Positions 55,731 to 64,000 of a stretch of 64,000 nt of DNA are shown here, piece by piece. The position numbers and the translations under genes were made by a program. The notes below the pieces were generated by a model. That model had not been told where the DNA came from and did no database searches. It saw only the letters and a program-made list of their open reading frames with translations. Numbering within the stretch: position 1 is the first letter of the stretch; the number at the start of each line of letters is the position of its first letter. The stretch comes from Glaciimonas soli (GTDB lineage Bacteria > Pseudomonadota > Gammaproteobacteria > Burkholderiales > Burkholderiaceae_D), in assembly GCF_009497155.1 (NCBI RefSeq), contig NZ_WINI01000001.1:682001-746000 (forward strand). The letters run 5' to 3'.

Positions 55731-56576
55731 ATGCTAATCAAGCGTAAATCTATCGAAGCCGAAGGCAATCTCAAAGATGGCCCAAGTGCAAACCGAAAAT
55801 CGAACAGCAAACCACTCAAAAAAGCTGAACCCAAAGCCCCACGCAAAGCCAAATATGCGCCCGTTACCTTATCGGAGCAAGACGGTGTTCGTTTCCTGCA
55901 CTTCGGTACCGAATGGGTACAAGGCGCGATGCGCTTGCGCAAACCAGATTGGTTAGAGTTGGAATATGCACAACAGATGATGATGTGGATGTTGTTCAAC
56001 GATGATCCTCAACACATCGCTCAACTTGGACTCGGCACAGCCGCGCTGACCAAATTTAGTTACCGTCAATTTCCCAACGCAAAAGTCACCGCGATAGAAC
56101 TCAATCCATCAGTCATCACCATCTGTGAATCCATGTTCAAGTTGCCATCCAATGATGATCGTTTATCCGTGATCGAAATGGATGCGATGGATTTTGTGAT
56201 GGACGAAGCCAATCACAGCACTTTGGATGTATTGCAAGTTGATTTATACGATGCCACTGCGCGTGGTCCCGTACTCGATACCCCAGAATTCTATGGCGCT
56301 TGTGCTGCCTGCTTGAAAGACGACGGCATGTTGACGATCAACTTATTCGGCGACCATCCCAGCTACGCAAAAAATCTCAAGGCGATGCTGTTTGCGTTTG
56401 ACGACGTCTGGTGTTTGCCTGAGGTCCATGATGGCAACGTAATCGCCATCGCGTTTAAGAATGCATGGAAGCCTGATTTCACGACGTTATATGAGCGAGC
56501 GGCGGAAATCACTGCCGCCACTAAACTGCCGGCTAAAACATGGGTGAATGGGATCAAAGCCTGGCACGATCGTTGA
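55731..56576 (+). CDS. spermidine-synthase-like (polyamine aminopropyltransferase-fold) protein
   Basis: A 281-residue protein. The first 45 residues are Lys-rich and disordered. The core has the SAM-type fold: QLGLGTAALTKFSYRQF (binding loop), VTAIELNPSVITICESMF, MDAMDFVMDE and VLQVDLYDATARGP, which is the acidic catalytic-like motif. It resembles SpeE-family enzymes, but the substrate gates of true spermidine synthases are not obvious and no speD is nearby, so it may be a different methyltransferase or aminopropyltransferase. Confidence 0.7.
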   Translation: MLIKRKSIEAEGNLKDGPSANRKSNSKPLKKAEPKAPRKAKYAPVTLSEQDGVRFLHFGTEWVQGAMRLRKPDWLELEYAQQMMMWMLFNDDPQHIAQLGLGTAALTKFSYRQFPNAKVTAIELNPSVITICESMFKLPSNDDRLSVIEMDAMDFVMDEANHSTLDVLQVDLYDATARGPVLDTPEFYGACAACLKDDGMLTINLFGDHPSYAKNLKAMLFAFDDVWCLPEVHDGNVIAIAFKNAWKPDFTTLYERAAEITAATKLPAKTWVNGIKAWHDR

Positions 56577-56657
56577 CATTGTTGGATATGGCCGGGTTTG
56601 AGCCGTTTATCCCTATGAACAGTAACTTTGATTATCACTACTAAGCTTGCCTACCAG

Positions 56658-58460
56658 ATGAATAAAGCGCCACCTAAAATACTCGATCTGCAGCAAATCT
56701 TCACCTGGATGCTGGCAGACGGCATGGTTGATAAAGAAAGCGTAAAAACTTTTTACACGCAAGCAATGGGCATATTACGTAATGCGCCAATTGCGATTCA
56801 TCCTTTAGTCGCGGTGGTGCAATGCAAGCGCCCTACGCTAGCAACGGCGCACCTTCCTGCCCGTACCATCACGCTGGATCATTTGACTGAATGGCTTGCA
56901 CGGAAAGTCGAATTGCCTTTTTTCCGGATTGACCCACTCAAAATCGACTTTGCCAAAGTTGCCGATGTGATGTCGGCAACTTATGCCACACGCTTTAATA
57001 TTTTGCCGGTTGAACTGACCACAACCGATTTGGTAATCGCCACGACAGAGCCCTTCCGCACTGAATGGGTAGCGGAAATCGCCAAGATCACGCGGCGCAA
57101 TATCAAATTAGTGATCGCCAATCCGCTCGATATTGCGCAATACATTACGCAATTTTTTGCGTTAGCAAAATCGATCAAGAACGCTCACAAGTTAGGCGGA
57201 CAAGACTTAGCTTTGCGTAACAATTTCGAACAGTTAGTCGAACTGGGAAAAACCAATAAGCAAGTTGATGCCAATGACCAGCACATCATCAACATTGTTG
57301 ATTGGTTATGGCAGTATGCGTTTGAGCAACGGGCTTCTGATATCCACATGGAGCCTAAACGCGATGTCGGCGTCATGCGCTTCCGCATTGACGGCGTACT
57401 GCATCAGGTCTATCAAGTACCAGCAGTAGTCATGATTGCCATGACAGCACGGATCAAATTGCTGGGACGGATGGATGTGATCGAAAAACGTCGTCCGCAG
57501 GATGGTCGCATCAAAACCCGTACCGCTGACGGCCAGGAAATTGAACTGCGTTTATCGACCTTGCCTACCGCCTTTGGTGAAAAACTGGTGATGCGTATTT
57601 TTGATCCTGAGGTGATTGTCAAAACATTGCCAGAGCTTGGCTTTCCGCCAGATGATGCGATTCGTTGGGATGCACTGACCAAACGCGCGCACGGCATTAT
57701 CCTGGTCACCGGACCAACAGGCTCAGGTAAGACCACCACGCTTTACACCACCTTAAAAGCGCTGGCTACCCCCGAGGTCAATGTCTGTACCGTAGAAGAT
57801 CCTATAGAAATGGTAGAGCCGGCATTTAATCAGATGCAGGTCAGCCTGGGTATAGATCTGACCTTTTCCGATGGTGTGCGCGCACTGATGCGACAAGATC
57901 CGGACATCATCATGATTGGTGAGATCCGGGATCTGGAAACCGCCGAAATGGCGATCCAGGCTGCTCTCACCGGCCATCTTGTGCTCTCGACGTTACACAC
58001 CAACGATGCGCCATCCGCGGTGATGCGCTTATTGGAACTGGGTGTGCCACACTACTTATTAGAAACCACCATGATCGGCGTCATGGCGCAACGTTTAGTA
58101 CGTACATTGTGTGAGCATTGCAAAACCACTGATGGTGACACCGCGACAAAAATCAGCGATGAGAGTTGGCAAAATCTGGTTGAAAACTGGAACATTCCAA
58201 AGCCTGCGCATATTTATCAGCCGGTCGGCTGCCCCGAATGTCGCCAGACCGGTTACCGTGGTCGCACTGGCCTATATGAGCTGTTAACGGTAACCCAGGA
58301 ATTCTCCAAGAAGATACAAGCTGAAACCGATATTCACGCCATCCGCCAACAAAGCAACGAAGATGGCATGAAGCCATTACGTATTGCCGGCGCGCTGAAA
58401 ATTGTTGAAGGTGTGACCACTATTGAAGAAGTGTTGAAAGTCACATCGGCGTTAACCTAG
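56658..58460 (+). CDS. GspE/PilB-family secretion or pilus ATPase, stand-alone
   Basis: A 600-residue hexameric ATPase. The N-terminal half resembles the GspE N1/N2 domains. The ATPase domain has the Walker A GPTGSGKT at 352-359, the Asp box EDPIEMVEP, Walker B-like MRQDPDIIMIGEIRD and the His box LSTLHTNDAP. Two CxxC pairs (Cys485/488 and Cys525/528) form the tetracysteine zinc site. The ATG at 56658 is preferred over a TTG ten codons upstream. No gsp or pil genes are nearby, so its partner system is not visible. Confidence 0.88.
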   Translation: MNKAPPKILDLQQIFTWMLADGMVDKESVKTFYTQAMGILRNAPIAIHPLVAVVQCKRPTLATAHLPARTITLDHLTEWLARKVELPFFRIDPLKIDFAKVADVMSATYATRFNILPVELTTTDLVIATTEPFRTEWVAEIAKITRRNIKLVIANPLDIAQYITQFFALAKSIKNAHKLGGQDLALRNNFEQLVELGKTNKQVDANDQHIINIVDWLWQYAFEQRASDIHMEPKRDVGVMRFRIDGVLHQVYQVPAVVMIAMTARIKLLGRMDVIEKRRPQDGRIKTRTADGQEIELRLSTLPTAFGEKLVMRIFDPEVIVKTLPELGFPPDDAIRWDALTKRAHGIILVTGPTGSGKTTTLYTTLKALATPEVNVCTVEDPIEMVEPAFNQMQVSLGIDLTFSDGVRALMRQDPDIIMIGEIRDLETAEMAIQAALTGHLVLSTLHTNDAPSAVMRLLELGVPHYLLETTMIGVMAQRLVRTLCEHCKTTDGDTATKISDESWQNLVENWNIPKPAHIYQPVGCPECRQTGYRGRTGLYELLTVTQEFSKKIQAETDIHAIRQQSNEDGMKPLRIAGALKIVEGVTTIEEVLKVTSALT

Positions 58461-58500
58461 ATCACAAAATCAAGCTTCAGTCATGCCAAATAATCGATTT

Positions 58501-58548
58501 GAAAAATACCGCCGTCATTCTCGTGAACGTGGGATGGCGGTAGTATTT
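58501..58548. terminator. long hairpin after the GspE-like gene
   Basis: A near-perfect stem (AAATACCGCC / GGCGGTAGTATTT with a bulge) encloses a nested CATTCTCGT/ACGTGGGATG pair. It starts about 40 bp past the gene's stop and is followed by TTTTC, so it may be a weak terminator. Confidence 0.5.
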
Positions 58549-58666
58549 TCAAAAGGATAGATAGCCGTCACTTGCTCTCATAAGCAGTTATCCAGTTAAA
58601 ATAGCGCTCATGCGTAGCCTATTTTTTAGCTTTTTATTAATTCATCACCAGAACCAGAGGTAAAGT

Positions 58667-58999
58667 TTGAACTTCCCCAAAAAACCAGAACAAATAATGA
58701 CGACTGCATTAATCTCGAAAGTCGCCACTGCGGCATTCGATGAAATAATCATGGAACGCCTTCTGCTTAAAACAACGGAGGTCAATACTGTCAAGAATGC
58801 TGATTTTTTAATCGGTCTAGTCAACGACAAACAAGAAGTCTATCGCGTGATCGGCGCTTACACAAAAAAACAATATGACAATGCCTGTGAAGAATTAGAC
58901 GATTATGGTTTGGATGGCGATGAGAGTGATCGAGAAGCCAATGGATATAACACTATCTTTGGTGGAACCATCAACGATGACGAAGATGATGATGAGTAA
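58667..58999 (+). CDS. small hypothetical protein with acidic tail (110 aa)
   Basis: Begins at a TTG at 58667 with AGAGG 6 nt upstream; the ATG at 58697 has no such site. The protein starts NFPKKPEQIMTTALISKVAT and has a helical, moderately conserved-looking core (FLIGLVNDKQEVYRVIGAYT). The C-terminal 30 residues are very acidic (ending INDDEDDDE) and probably flexible. No family is recognised. It is monocistronic, with a strong hairpin 31 bp after the stop. Confidence 0.65.
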   Translation: MNFPKKPEQIMTTALISKVATAAFDEIIMERLLLKTTEVNTVKNADFLIGLVNDKQEVYRVIGAYTKKQYDNACEELDDYGLDGDESDREANGYNTIFGGTINDDEDDDE

Positions 59000-59030
59000 T
59001 CATTGAATCATTGAATCGTTGCACTAAACA

Positions 59031-59059
59031 ATCGCCATGTTTTTACTAAACATGGCGAT
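59031..59059. terminator. hairpin between convergent genes
   Basis: A perfect 12-bp stem (ATCGCCATGTTT / AAACATGGCGAT) with a 5-nt loop, positioned between the stops of the acidic hypothetical gene and the NlpD-like gene. T-rich bases in the stem and loop fit termination in both directions. Confidence 0.7.
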
Positions 59060-59073
59060 GTTGTTGACTACTT

Positions 59074-59880
59074 TTAACGACCAGACAAAACCAAAGCCGG
59101 GTTAATTGGCTTGCCTTGACGGCGAATTTCAAAGTAAAGCTTAACGGTATTACTGTCGGTCTGCCCCATTTCTGCAATCTTCTGACCTTTAGTTACCATC
59201 TGTCCTTCTTTGACGACGATGGATTTATTGTGGGCATAAACGGAAAGTAAATTGGTCGTGTGTTTAATGATCACCAGATTGCCGTAACCACGAATACCAC
59301 TCCCCGCGTACATCACCTTACCGGCCGCTGCTGCGACAATAGTCTGACCGGCTGTGCCGAGAATATCGACCCCTTTTTTGCTTTGTCCAGATTCGCTGAC
59401 CCTCTTACCATCAGTCGGCCACATCCAGTCTATGGACTTCTCTTCACCAGCAACGAACGGTGCGTCAGGTGTTGCCGTCGTTGCTGGCGTTTTGCTTTTT
59501 GCAGGTGTTTGCTTGCTGCTTGCGGCGTTTGCAGCTCTTGCACTGCTGCCGCTGCCAGTGTTGCCGCCAGGCGGCAAAACGCGTAACACCTGGCCTACCT
59601 CAATGCCATTCATATTGCTCAAATTGCTCCAGCTGGCAATATCGCGTGGATTTTGGCGATAGGTGCGTCCAATACTGTATAAGGTATCGCCCTTTTGTAC
59701 CGTGTAATAACCAGGGCCACTGGGAACGACTGGCGTAGCAGGAGTGCTGGCACCGGTACCGGCGCCGCTGCTTGTTCCAGTACTCGTACCAGCGCTGCTA
59801 ATCGGTGCATTTTTAGGTGTGCCGCAAGCGGCCAGCACACTGACTATGAGGGATACAACTGCAAAACGGATTATTTTCAT
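59074..59880 (-). CDS. nlpD: NlpD-like LysM/M23 lipoprotein (amidase activator, degenerate peptidase)
   Basis: A 268-residue outer-membrane lipoprotein. The signal peptide ends with the lipobox LAAC (Cys19), followed by a Ser/Gly/Thr-rich linker, a LysM domain (YTVQKGDTLYSIGRTYRQ, about 59-100) for peptidoglycan binding, an Ala/Thr/Lys-rich stretch and an M23 LytM domain. Zinc ligands are missing: GVDILG lacks the first His of HxGxD, and LYFEIR lacks the His of LHFEIR; only YAHN keeps a His. NlpD and EnvC lose peptidase activity in this way and activate AmiC-type amidases at division. Confidence 0.85.
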   Translation of the reverse strand: MKIIRFAVVSLIVSVLAACGTPKNAPISSAGTSTGTSSGAGTGASTPATPVVPSGPGYYTVQKGDTLYSIGRTYRQNPRDIASWSNLSNMNGIEVGQVLRVLPPGGNTGSGSSARAANAASSKQTPAKSKTPATTATPDAPFVAGEEKSIDWMWPTDGKRVSESGQSKKGVDILGTAGQTIVAAAAGKVMYAGSGIRGYGNLVIIKHTTNLLSVYAHNKSIVVKEGQMVTKGQKIAEMGQTDSNTVKLYFEIRRQGKPINPALVLSGR

Positions 59881-59941
59881 TCTTGATTTAATTTGATATA
59901 CATCTAACTTCTAAATAAATTGTATTTTCACAAACGCGCAT

Positions 59942-60970
59942 TTATTTCAACAATCCGGCAAACACTGCGACTATTCTATCTATCGCAGCACGATCAATTT
60001 GCCAGTGCGTGACCAACCGCATGCGCCCAGCTTCAGGCGGATTGGCTTTGATATTTGCCTCACTCAGGGCATCCATCAATACGTCGCCATACAGAAATGG
60101 CGGCAAATTAAACCACACCATATTAATCTGCACGTCGTCCATCTCCACTGCAATGCCGGGAAGCCTGGACAATTGCTCTGCTAAATAGTGCGCATTGGCG
60201 TGATCTTCTGGCAAGCGTTTTACCATTTCGTTCAATGCCAATATTCCGGGCGCAGCCAAGACACCGACCTGACGCATGCCGCCGCCTAACAATTTGCGCT
60301 TTTTACGCGCTTGCGCAATGAATGCAGCTGAGCCTGCCAACAACGATCCCACCGGTGCCGCCAAACCTTTGCTCAAGCAGCACATGACGCTGTCGGCATA
60401 TTGTGTGATTTCTTTTACGTTACATCCCAGATGTGCCGCAGCATTAAATACCCTGGCACCATCCAGATGTACTGGCACCTGATGGCGTTGCGCCACTTTC
60501 CACACCGCCTGCATCGCTGCCAACGGCACGACTCGGCCATTGGAGAGAGCATTTTCGAGGCAGATTAAACCCGTGTTCGGATAATGAATATCGTCGCCAA
60601 CGCGAATCCTCTTTTCCACCGCAGCAGCATCAAGTACACCTTTGTCACTTTCAACGGTGCGCAGTTGCACCCCAGCAATCACTGCAGCAGCGCCGACTTC
60701 GTGCCAGACGATATGCGAATCATCACCGACAATCACTTCGTCGCCGTGCTTGCAATGCGTGAATAACGCTAACTGATTACCAAAATGACCAGTAGGAACA
60801 AATAATGCCGCTTCTTTTCCTAATAGTGCTGCACCTAAGGTTTCCAGGTCCCTGACGGTAGGATCATCGCCATACACATCATCCCCCACCACCGCTGAAA
60901 ACATTGCTTCGCGCATGGCTTTAGTAGGTTGAGTAACAGTATCGCTGCGCACATCAATCATGGTTTGCAT
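59942..60970 (-). CDS. ltaE: low-specificity L-threonine aldolase
   Basis: A PLP enzyme that splits L-threonine or L-allo-threonine into glycine and acetaldehyde. The ATG at 60970 gives 342 residues and the typical start IDVRSDTVTQPTKAMREAM. DDVYGDDPT and LFVPTGHFGNQLAL follow, and the PLP lysine is in VMCCLSKGLAAPVGSLL (about 199). A farther upstream start would add an atypical hydrophobic stretch. It is convergent with none of its neighbours and has its own upstream region. Confidence 0.92.
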   Translation of the reverse strand: MQTMIDVRSDTVTQPTKAMREAMFSAVVGDDVYGDDPTVRDLETLGAALLGKEAALFVPTGHFGNQLALFTHCKHGDEVIVGDDSHIVWHEVGAAAVIAGVQLRTVESDKGVLDAAAVEKRIRVGDDIHYPNTGLICLENALSNGRVVPLAAMQAVWKVAQRHQVPVHLDGARVFNAAAHLGCNVKEITQYADSVMCCLSKGLAAPVGSLLAGSAAFIAQARKKRKLLGGGMRQVGVLAAPGILALNEMVKRLPEDHANAHYLAEQLSRLPGIAVEMDDVQINMVWFNLPPFLYGDVLMDALSEANIKANPPEAGRMRLVTHWQIDRAAIDRIVAVFAGLLK

Positions 60971-61110
60971 AAATTTGTCTCTAGTAAAATTAATTAGAAA
61001 AATAGCAAAGCACAATTATCGCAAATAAAAGCCATAAGAGTAGTGCTAAAAATCCGGTAAGATCGACCCACCATTTTTTGTTACAGAATTTGCTATCGAA
61101 AGGGATCAAC

Positions 61111-62001
61111 ATGAGCAACATCGCCGCCGCAGCACAACCGGGAATATTGCAGCCACTATCTGTGCTGGGTCGTTCGCTGACATTTGACCTGACCACCCAG
61201 GAAAACCCGCGCGCGGCATTGGCAAAACTACAAGAGACATTCAAACCCGACTGGGGTATTGTTGGCCTGGGCTTGCCGTTGCTACAAGCTCTAAAACAAA
61301 ACATTGCTGGTTTGCGGCCATTTCCATCGTTAGAGGGTGTCGGCTGCAAAGTCCCGTCGACGCAGCAAGCATTATGGGTGTTATTGCGTGCCGACGATCA
61401 CAGCACCTTGTTTGAACGTACCGAAAAACTAAAAAATATATTGGATGGTTCGTTCATTCTGGATGATGCACTCGACACTTTCCGTTATCGCGATAGCCGC
61501 GATTTGAGTGGCTACATAGACGGCACAGAAAACCCAACCGACGATGCCGCCATCAACACCGCGCTGGTTGCCGATGGTGAAAATTTACGCGGCTCCAGCT
61601 TTGTCGCTGTACAACGCTGGGTACATGATTTACAACGCTTTCATACTTTTCCTGCTGAACAGCAAGATGCAACGATAGGTCGCCGCCGTCATGGCAACGA
61701 AGAGATAGAAGACGCGCCCGAATCTGCCCATGTCAAACGTACTGCGCAAGAAAGTTTTACGCCTGAAGCCTTCATGCTGCGCCGTTCCATGCCGTGGGAT
61801 AAGGGAATTACGCGCGGTTTTGAGTTCATCGCCTTCGGTAATACGAATGATAGTTTTGAACGATCGCTGCGCCGCATGGTGGGCTTGGATGACGGTATCG
61901 TCGATGCACTATTCACTTTTACGCAGCCGATCACTGGCGGCTATTTTTGGTGTCCACCGATCAAAGACAGCAAACTCAATTTAAACGCGATCAGCATTTA
62001 A
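61111..62001 (+). CDS. DyP-type heme peroxidase
   Basis: A 296-residue dye-decolorising peroxidase. The signature GYIDGTENPTDD (catalytic Asp, about 145-156) is present, the proximal heme His lies in the SAHVKRTAQ segment, and the conserved LRRSMPWDKG and FIAFGNTNDSFERSLRRM regions follow. The ATG at 61111 follows AAGGG; upstream in-frame codons are not needed. There is no signal peptide, so it is a cytoplasmic type. It is followed 21 bp on by a ycaQ-like gene. Confidence 0.92.
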   Translation: MSNIAAAAQPGILQPLSVLGRSLTFDLTTQENPRAALAKLQETFKPDWGIVGLGLPLLQALKQNIAGLRPFPSLEGVGCKVPSTQQALWVLLRADDHSTLFERTEKLKNILDGSFILDDALDTFRYRDSRDLSGYIDGTENPTDDAAINTALVADGENLRGSSFVAVQRWVHDLQRFHTFPAEQQDATIGRRRHGNEEIEDAPESAHVKRTAQESFTPEAFMLRRSMPWDKGITRGFEFIAFGNTNDSFERSLRRMVGLDDGIVDALFTFTQPITGGYFWCPPIKDSKLNLNAISI

Positions 62002-62022
62002 AGCGATCGGTTTGCATCAGCG

Positions 62023-63243
62023 ATGACTACCCTGCACTTATCTCTGCCTGCTGCACGTGCATTGCAACTTGCGGCGCAAAACCTATTGCAAGCACCACGT
62101 AAAAAGGCAACCAAAGAAGATGTCTTAAGCACCATACGCCAAATGCATGTATTGCAAATTGATACAATTCATGTGGTCGCGCGCAGTCCTTATCTGGTGT
62201 TGTGGAGTCGGCTCGGAGATTACGAGCCGAAGTGGCTAGAGGCGCTGTTAGAAGAGAAAAAACTGTTTGAGTATTGGGCGCATGAGGCGAGTTTTTTGCC
62301 GATAGAAGATTACGGTCTATATCGGCATCGCATGATAGATCCGGGCTCTATGGGCTGGAAATATTCGGCCAAATGGATGCAGGAGCACCGTACAACCATC
62401 AATCAGTTGGTCGAACATATTCGCGAAAATGGTCCGGTGCGTTCCGCTGATTTCAAACGCACCGATGGCAAAAGTGGCGGTTGGTGGGAATGGAAACCAG
62501 AAAAGCGCTCGCTGGAAGTCTTATTCACCGCCGGTCGTTTAATGATCGCACGACGGCAAAATTTTCATCGCGTCTATGATCTGAGCGAACGAATTCTGCC
62601 GGACTGGAACGATGCAGACATGCCGTCCATGGCCGATACGCATCGCACGCTATTGCTAAAAGCAGTACAAGCGCTCGGCGTCGCCAAATCGACCTGGATC
62701 GGTGATTATTTCAGAACCGCCAAAAGCCGCCCGACACCACATCCAGAATCCCTGGTTGAAGAAGGCGCTTTGCTCAAAGCCACGGTCGAGGGCTGGGATG
62801 CACCAGCGTATATCCATCCCGCGCATCGTGAACTGGCACAGGCAGCAGTCAACGGCACATTAAAACCGACCGTGACAACATTGCTGTCGCCGTTTGACCC
62901 TATCGTCTGGGATAGACAACGTGCGCAAGAACTGTTTGATTTTGAGTATCGACTGGAATGCTATACGCCCGAAGCGAAACGGACTTATGGCTATTTCACC
63001 TTGCCTATCCTGCATCGCGGTGCATTGGTCGGACGACTAGACGCCAAAGCACATCGCAGCGACGGCGTGTTTGAAGTAAAGGCGCTATATCTCGAATCTG
63101 GTGTCCGTATTACGCAAAGGCTGACAAGCGATTTAGCTGCTGCACTACAACGTTGTGCGACCTGGCATGGAACAGAAAAAGTGAAGATCAGTCAATGTGA
63201 TCCGCGTGCATTTGGTATCGCCTTGAAGGCTGCAATACTATAA
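62023..63243 (+). CDS. YcaQ/AlkZ-like winged-helix DNA glycosylase (HTH_42 family)
   Basis: A 406-residue protein of the HTH_42 (DUF1006) family. E. coli YcaQ (AlkX) and Streptomyces AlkZ excise alkylated bases and unhook interstrand cross-links. The family catalytic motif Q-phi-D/Q is visible as [14 protein letters not shown] with Gln45 and Asp47. Later landmarks are [30 protein letters not shown] and [19 protein letters not shown]. It may be co-transcribed with the DyP gene, and together they would fit an oxidative or alkylation-stress role, which is inference. Confidence 0.88.
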   Translation: MTTLHLSLPAARALQLAAQNLLQAPRKKATKEDVLSTIRQMHVLQIDTIHVVARSPYLVLWSRLGDYEPKWLEALLEEKKLFEYWAHEASFLPIEDYGLYRHRMIDPGSMGWKYSAKWMQEHRTTINQLVEHIRENGPVRSADFKRTDGKSGGWWEWKPEKRSLEVLFTAGRLMIARRQNFHRVYDLSERILPDWNDADMPSMADTHRTLLLKAVQALGVAKSTWIGDYFRTAKSRPTPHPESLVEEGALLKATVEGWDAPAYIHPAHRELAQAAVNGTLKPTVTTLLSPFDPIVWDRQRAQELFDFEYRLECYTPEAKRTYGYFTLPILHRGALVGRLDAKAHRSDGVFEVKALYLESGVRITQRLTSDLAAALQRCATWHGTEKVKISQCDPRAFGIALKAAIL

Positions 63244-63316
63244 TTGCTGCACCTTCGTCATTTTTCCCTCTGTTTTACGTATTTCTTATTTTCATCATCC
63301 CAAGGATTATCCAAAA

Positions 63317-64000
63317 ATGCATCACAAAGCGCTAAGCACATTAAAATTTCTGCCAATGTTAGTCTGTTTTATCTCTGGCAGCAGCTATGCAGCCGGCAAC
63401 CTCGGTCAACCCACAATCGCGGAAACCGTAGACGCGACAATCAAACCGTTGGTACAAAAATATAATATCCCGGGAATGGCCATCGCCATTACCGTCGATG
63501 GCAAGAATTATTTTTATAACTATGGTGTGGCATCCAAGGAAACCAAACAAGCGATCACCAATGCCACGCTTTTTGAAATTGGATCAATGAGCAAAACATT
63601 TACGGCTACTCTGGCCTCTTCTGCTCAAGTCGATGGCAAACTTTCTTTTTCGGATAATGCCAGCAAATATTTACCTGCCTTGCGCGGCAGCAGCTTCGAC
63701 AATATCAGCCTGCTTAACCTTGGAACGCACACGTCCGGCGGCCTGCCGCTGCAATTTCCAGACGACGTTCAGACTAACGATCAATTATTCGCGTATTACA
63801 AGAACTGGAAACCGGATCATCCTGCTGGTACCTATCGGACTTATTCCAATCCCAGCATCGGCATGCTCGGGATGATTACAGCGAAAAGCATGAATATCTC
63901 TTATGACGATGCGATTGAAAAGAAATTATTCCCTGCGCTTGGCATAAAACATAGTTACATCAATGTGCCAGCAAACCAGATGAAATATTACGCACAGGGC
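63317..64000 (+). CDS. class C (AmpC-type) beta-lactamase, 5' part
   Basis: The first 228 codons of a serine beta-lactamase that runs off the right edge. The start has AAGGA 10 nt upstream. A signal peptide spans about 1-25 (hydrophobic core [12 protein letters not shown], cleavage after SYAA). The active-site SxxK is SMSK (Ser90, Lys93) and the class C YxN motif is YSN (Tyr176-Asn178), preceded by [14 protein letters not shown]. The KTG motif lies beyond the window. No ampR is seen on the visible side. A penicillin-binding or esterase relative is less likely given the YSN context. Confidence 0.88.
   Translation, partial: MHHKALSTLKFLPMLVCFISGSSYAAGNLGQPTIAETVDATIKPLVQKYNIPGMAIAITVDGKNYFYNYGVASKETKQAITNATLFEIGSMSKTFTATLASSAQVDGKLSFSDNASKYLPALRGSSFDNISLLNLGTHTSGGLPLQFPDDVQTNDQLFAYYKNWKPDHPAGTYRTYSNPSIGMLGMITAKSMNISYDDAIEKKLFPALGIKHSYINVPANQMKYYAQG

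Noticed and set aside
1-64000. CRISPR arrays, rRNA genes and complete insertion sequences
   Set aside because: No regularly spaced direct repeats, no rRNA sequence and no intact transposase were seen in the window.

Overview
The window looks like chromosomal DNA of a betaproteobacterium, most likely Oxalobacteraceae (Herminiimonas, Janthinobacterium, Collimonas or Glaciimonas type). The housekeeping gene order (carA-carB-greA-DUF4149 and yhbY/rlmE-ftsH-folP-glmM) is the usual Burkholderiales arrangement, and the proteins read like that family. The species cannot be fixed from the sequence alone.

Region 1 (0.1-11.9 kb) is a malonate-use locus. A minus-strand series runs from a DctP/Q/M TRAP transporter through malonate decarboxylase genes mdcA, C, D, E, G and B, then a LivK-type solute-binding protein, and ends at mdcH. 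A divergent GntR/FCD regulator (MdcY-like) sits at the head. A 71-bp inverted repeat lies in the divergent promoter region. A small YqaE/Pmp3 membrane protein gene and a bidirectional terminator lie at the left edge.

Region 2 (11.9-22.5 kb) is accessory and partly decayed. It is bracketed by two degenerate remnants of the same kind of integrase C-terminus, and its right end abuts a tRNA-Arg gene, so it looks like an old tRNA-targeted island. Intact cargo is a LysR regulator, a porin, an M20 amidohydrolase and an MHS-family transporter (probable uptake and hydrolysis of an N-acylated compound), a Bcr-like MFS exporter and a YdjM-like membrane protein. Broken cargo includes a probably frameshifted small secreted protein gene and a head-to-head pair of a truncated AraC gene and a truncated alpha/beta-hydrolase gene.

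Region 3 (22.5-42.7 kb) is core: tRNA-Arg and tRNA-Pro, phoB, glmM, folP, ftsH, rlmE, yhbY, an SDR gene, a DUF4149 gene, greA, carB, carA, a methyltransferase, an rRNA pseudouridine synthase, a small hypothetical gene and purL. The greA-carB spacer holds three consecutive inverted repeats, and a 97-bp element with terminal inverted repeats sits upstream of folP.

Region 4 (42.9-64 kb) is mixed: a TetR regulator with a matching palindrome before a 37-codon membrane miniprotein, a divergent LysR/SDR pair, dadA, the NAD(P)HX repair gene nnrDE, a MarR-controlled EmrCAB-type efflux system, tRNA 2-selenouridine synthase, a deoxyinosine glycosylase, a spermidine-synthase-like protein, a stand-alone GspE/PilB ATPase, an acidic hypothetical protein, an NlpD-like LysM/M23 lipoprotein, threonine aldolase, a DyP peroxidase, a YcaQ-type glycosylase and the first 228 codons of a class C beta-lactamase that runs off the right edge.
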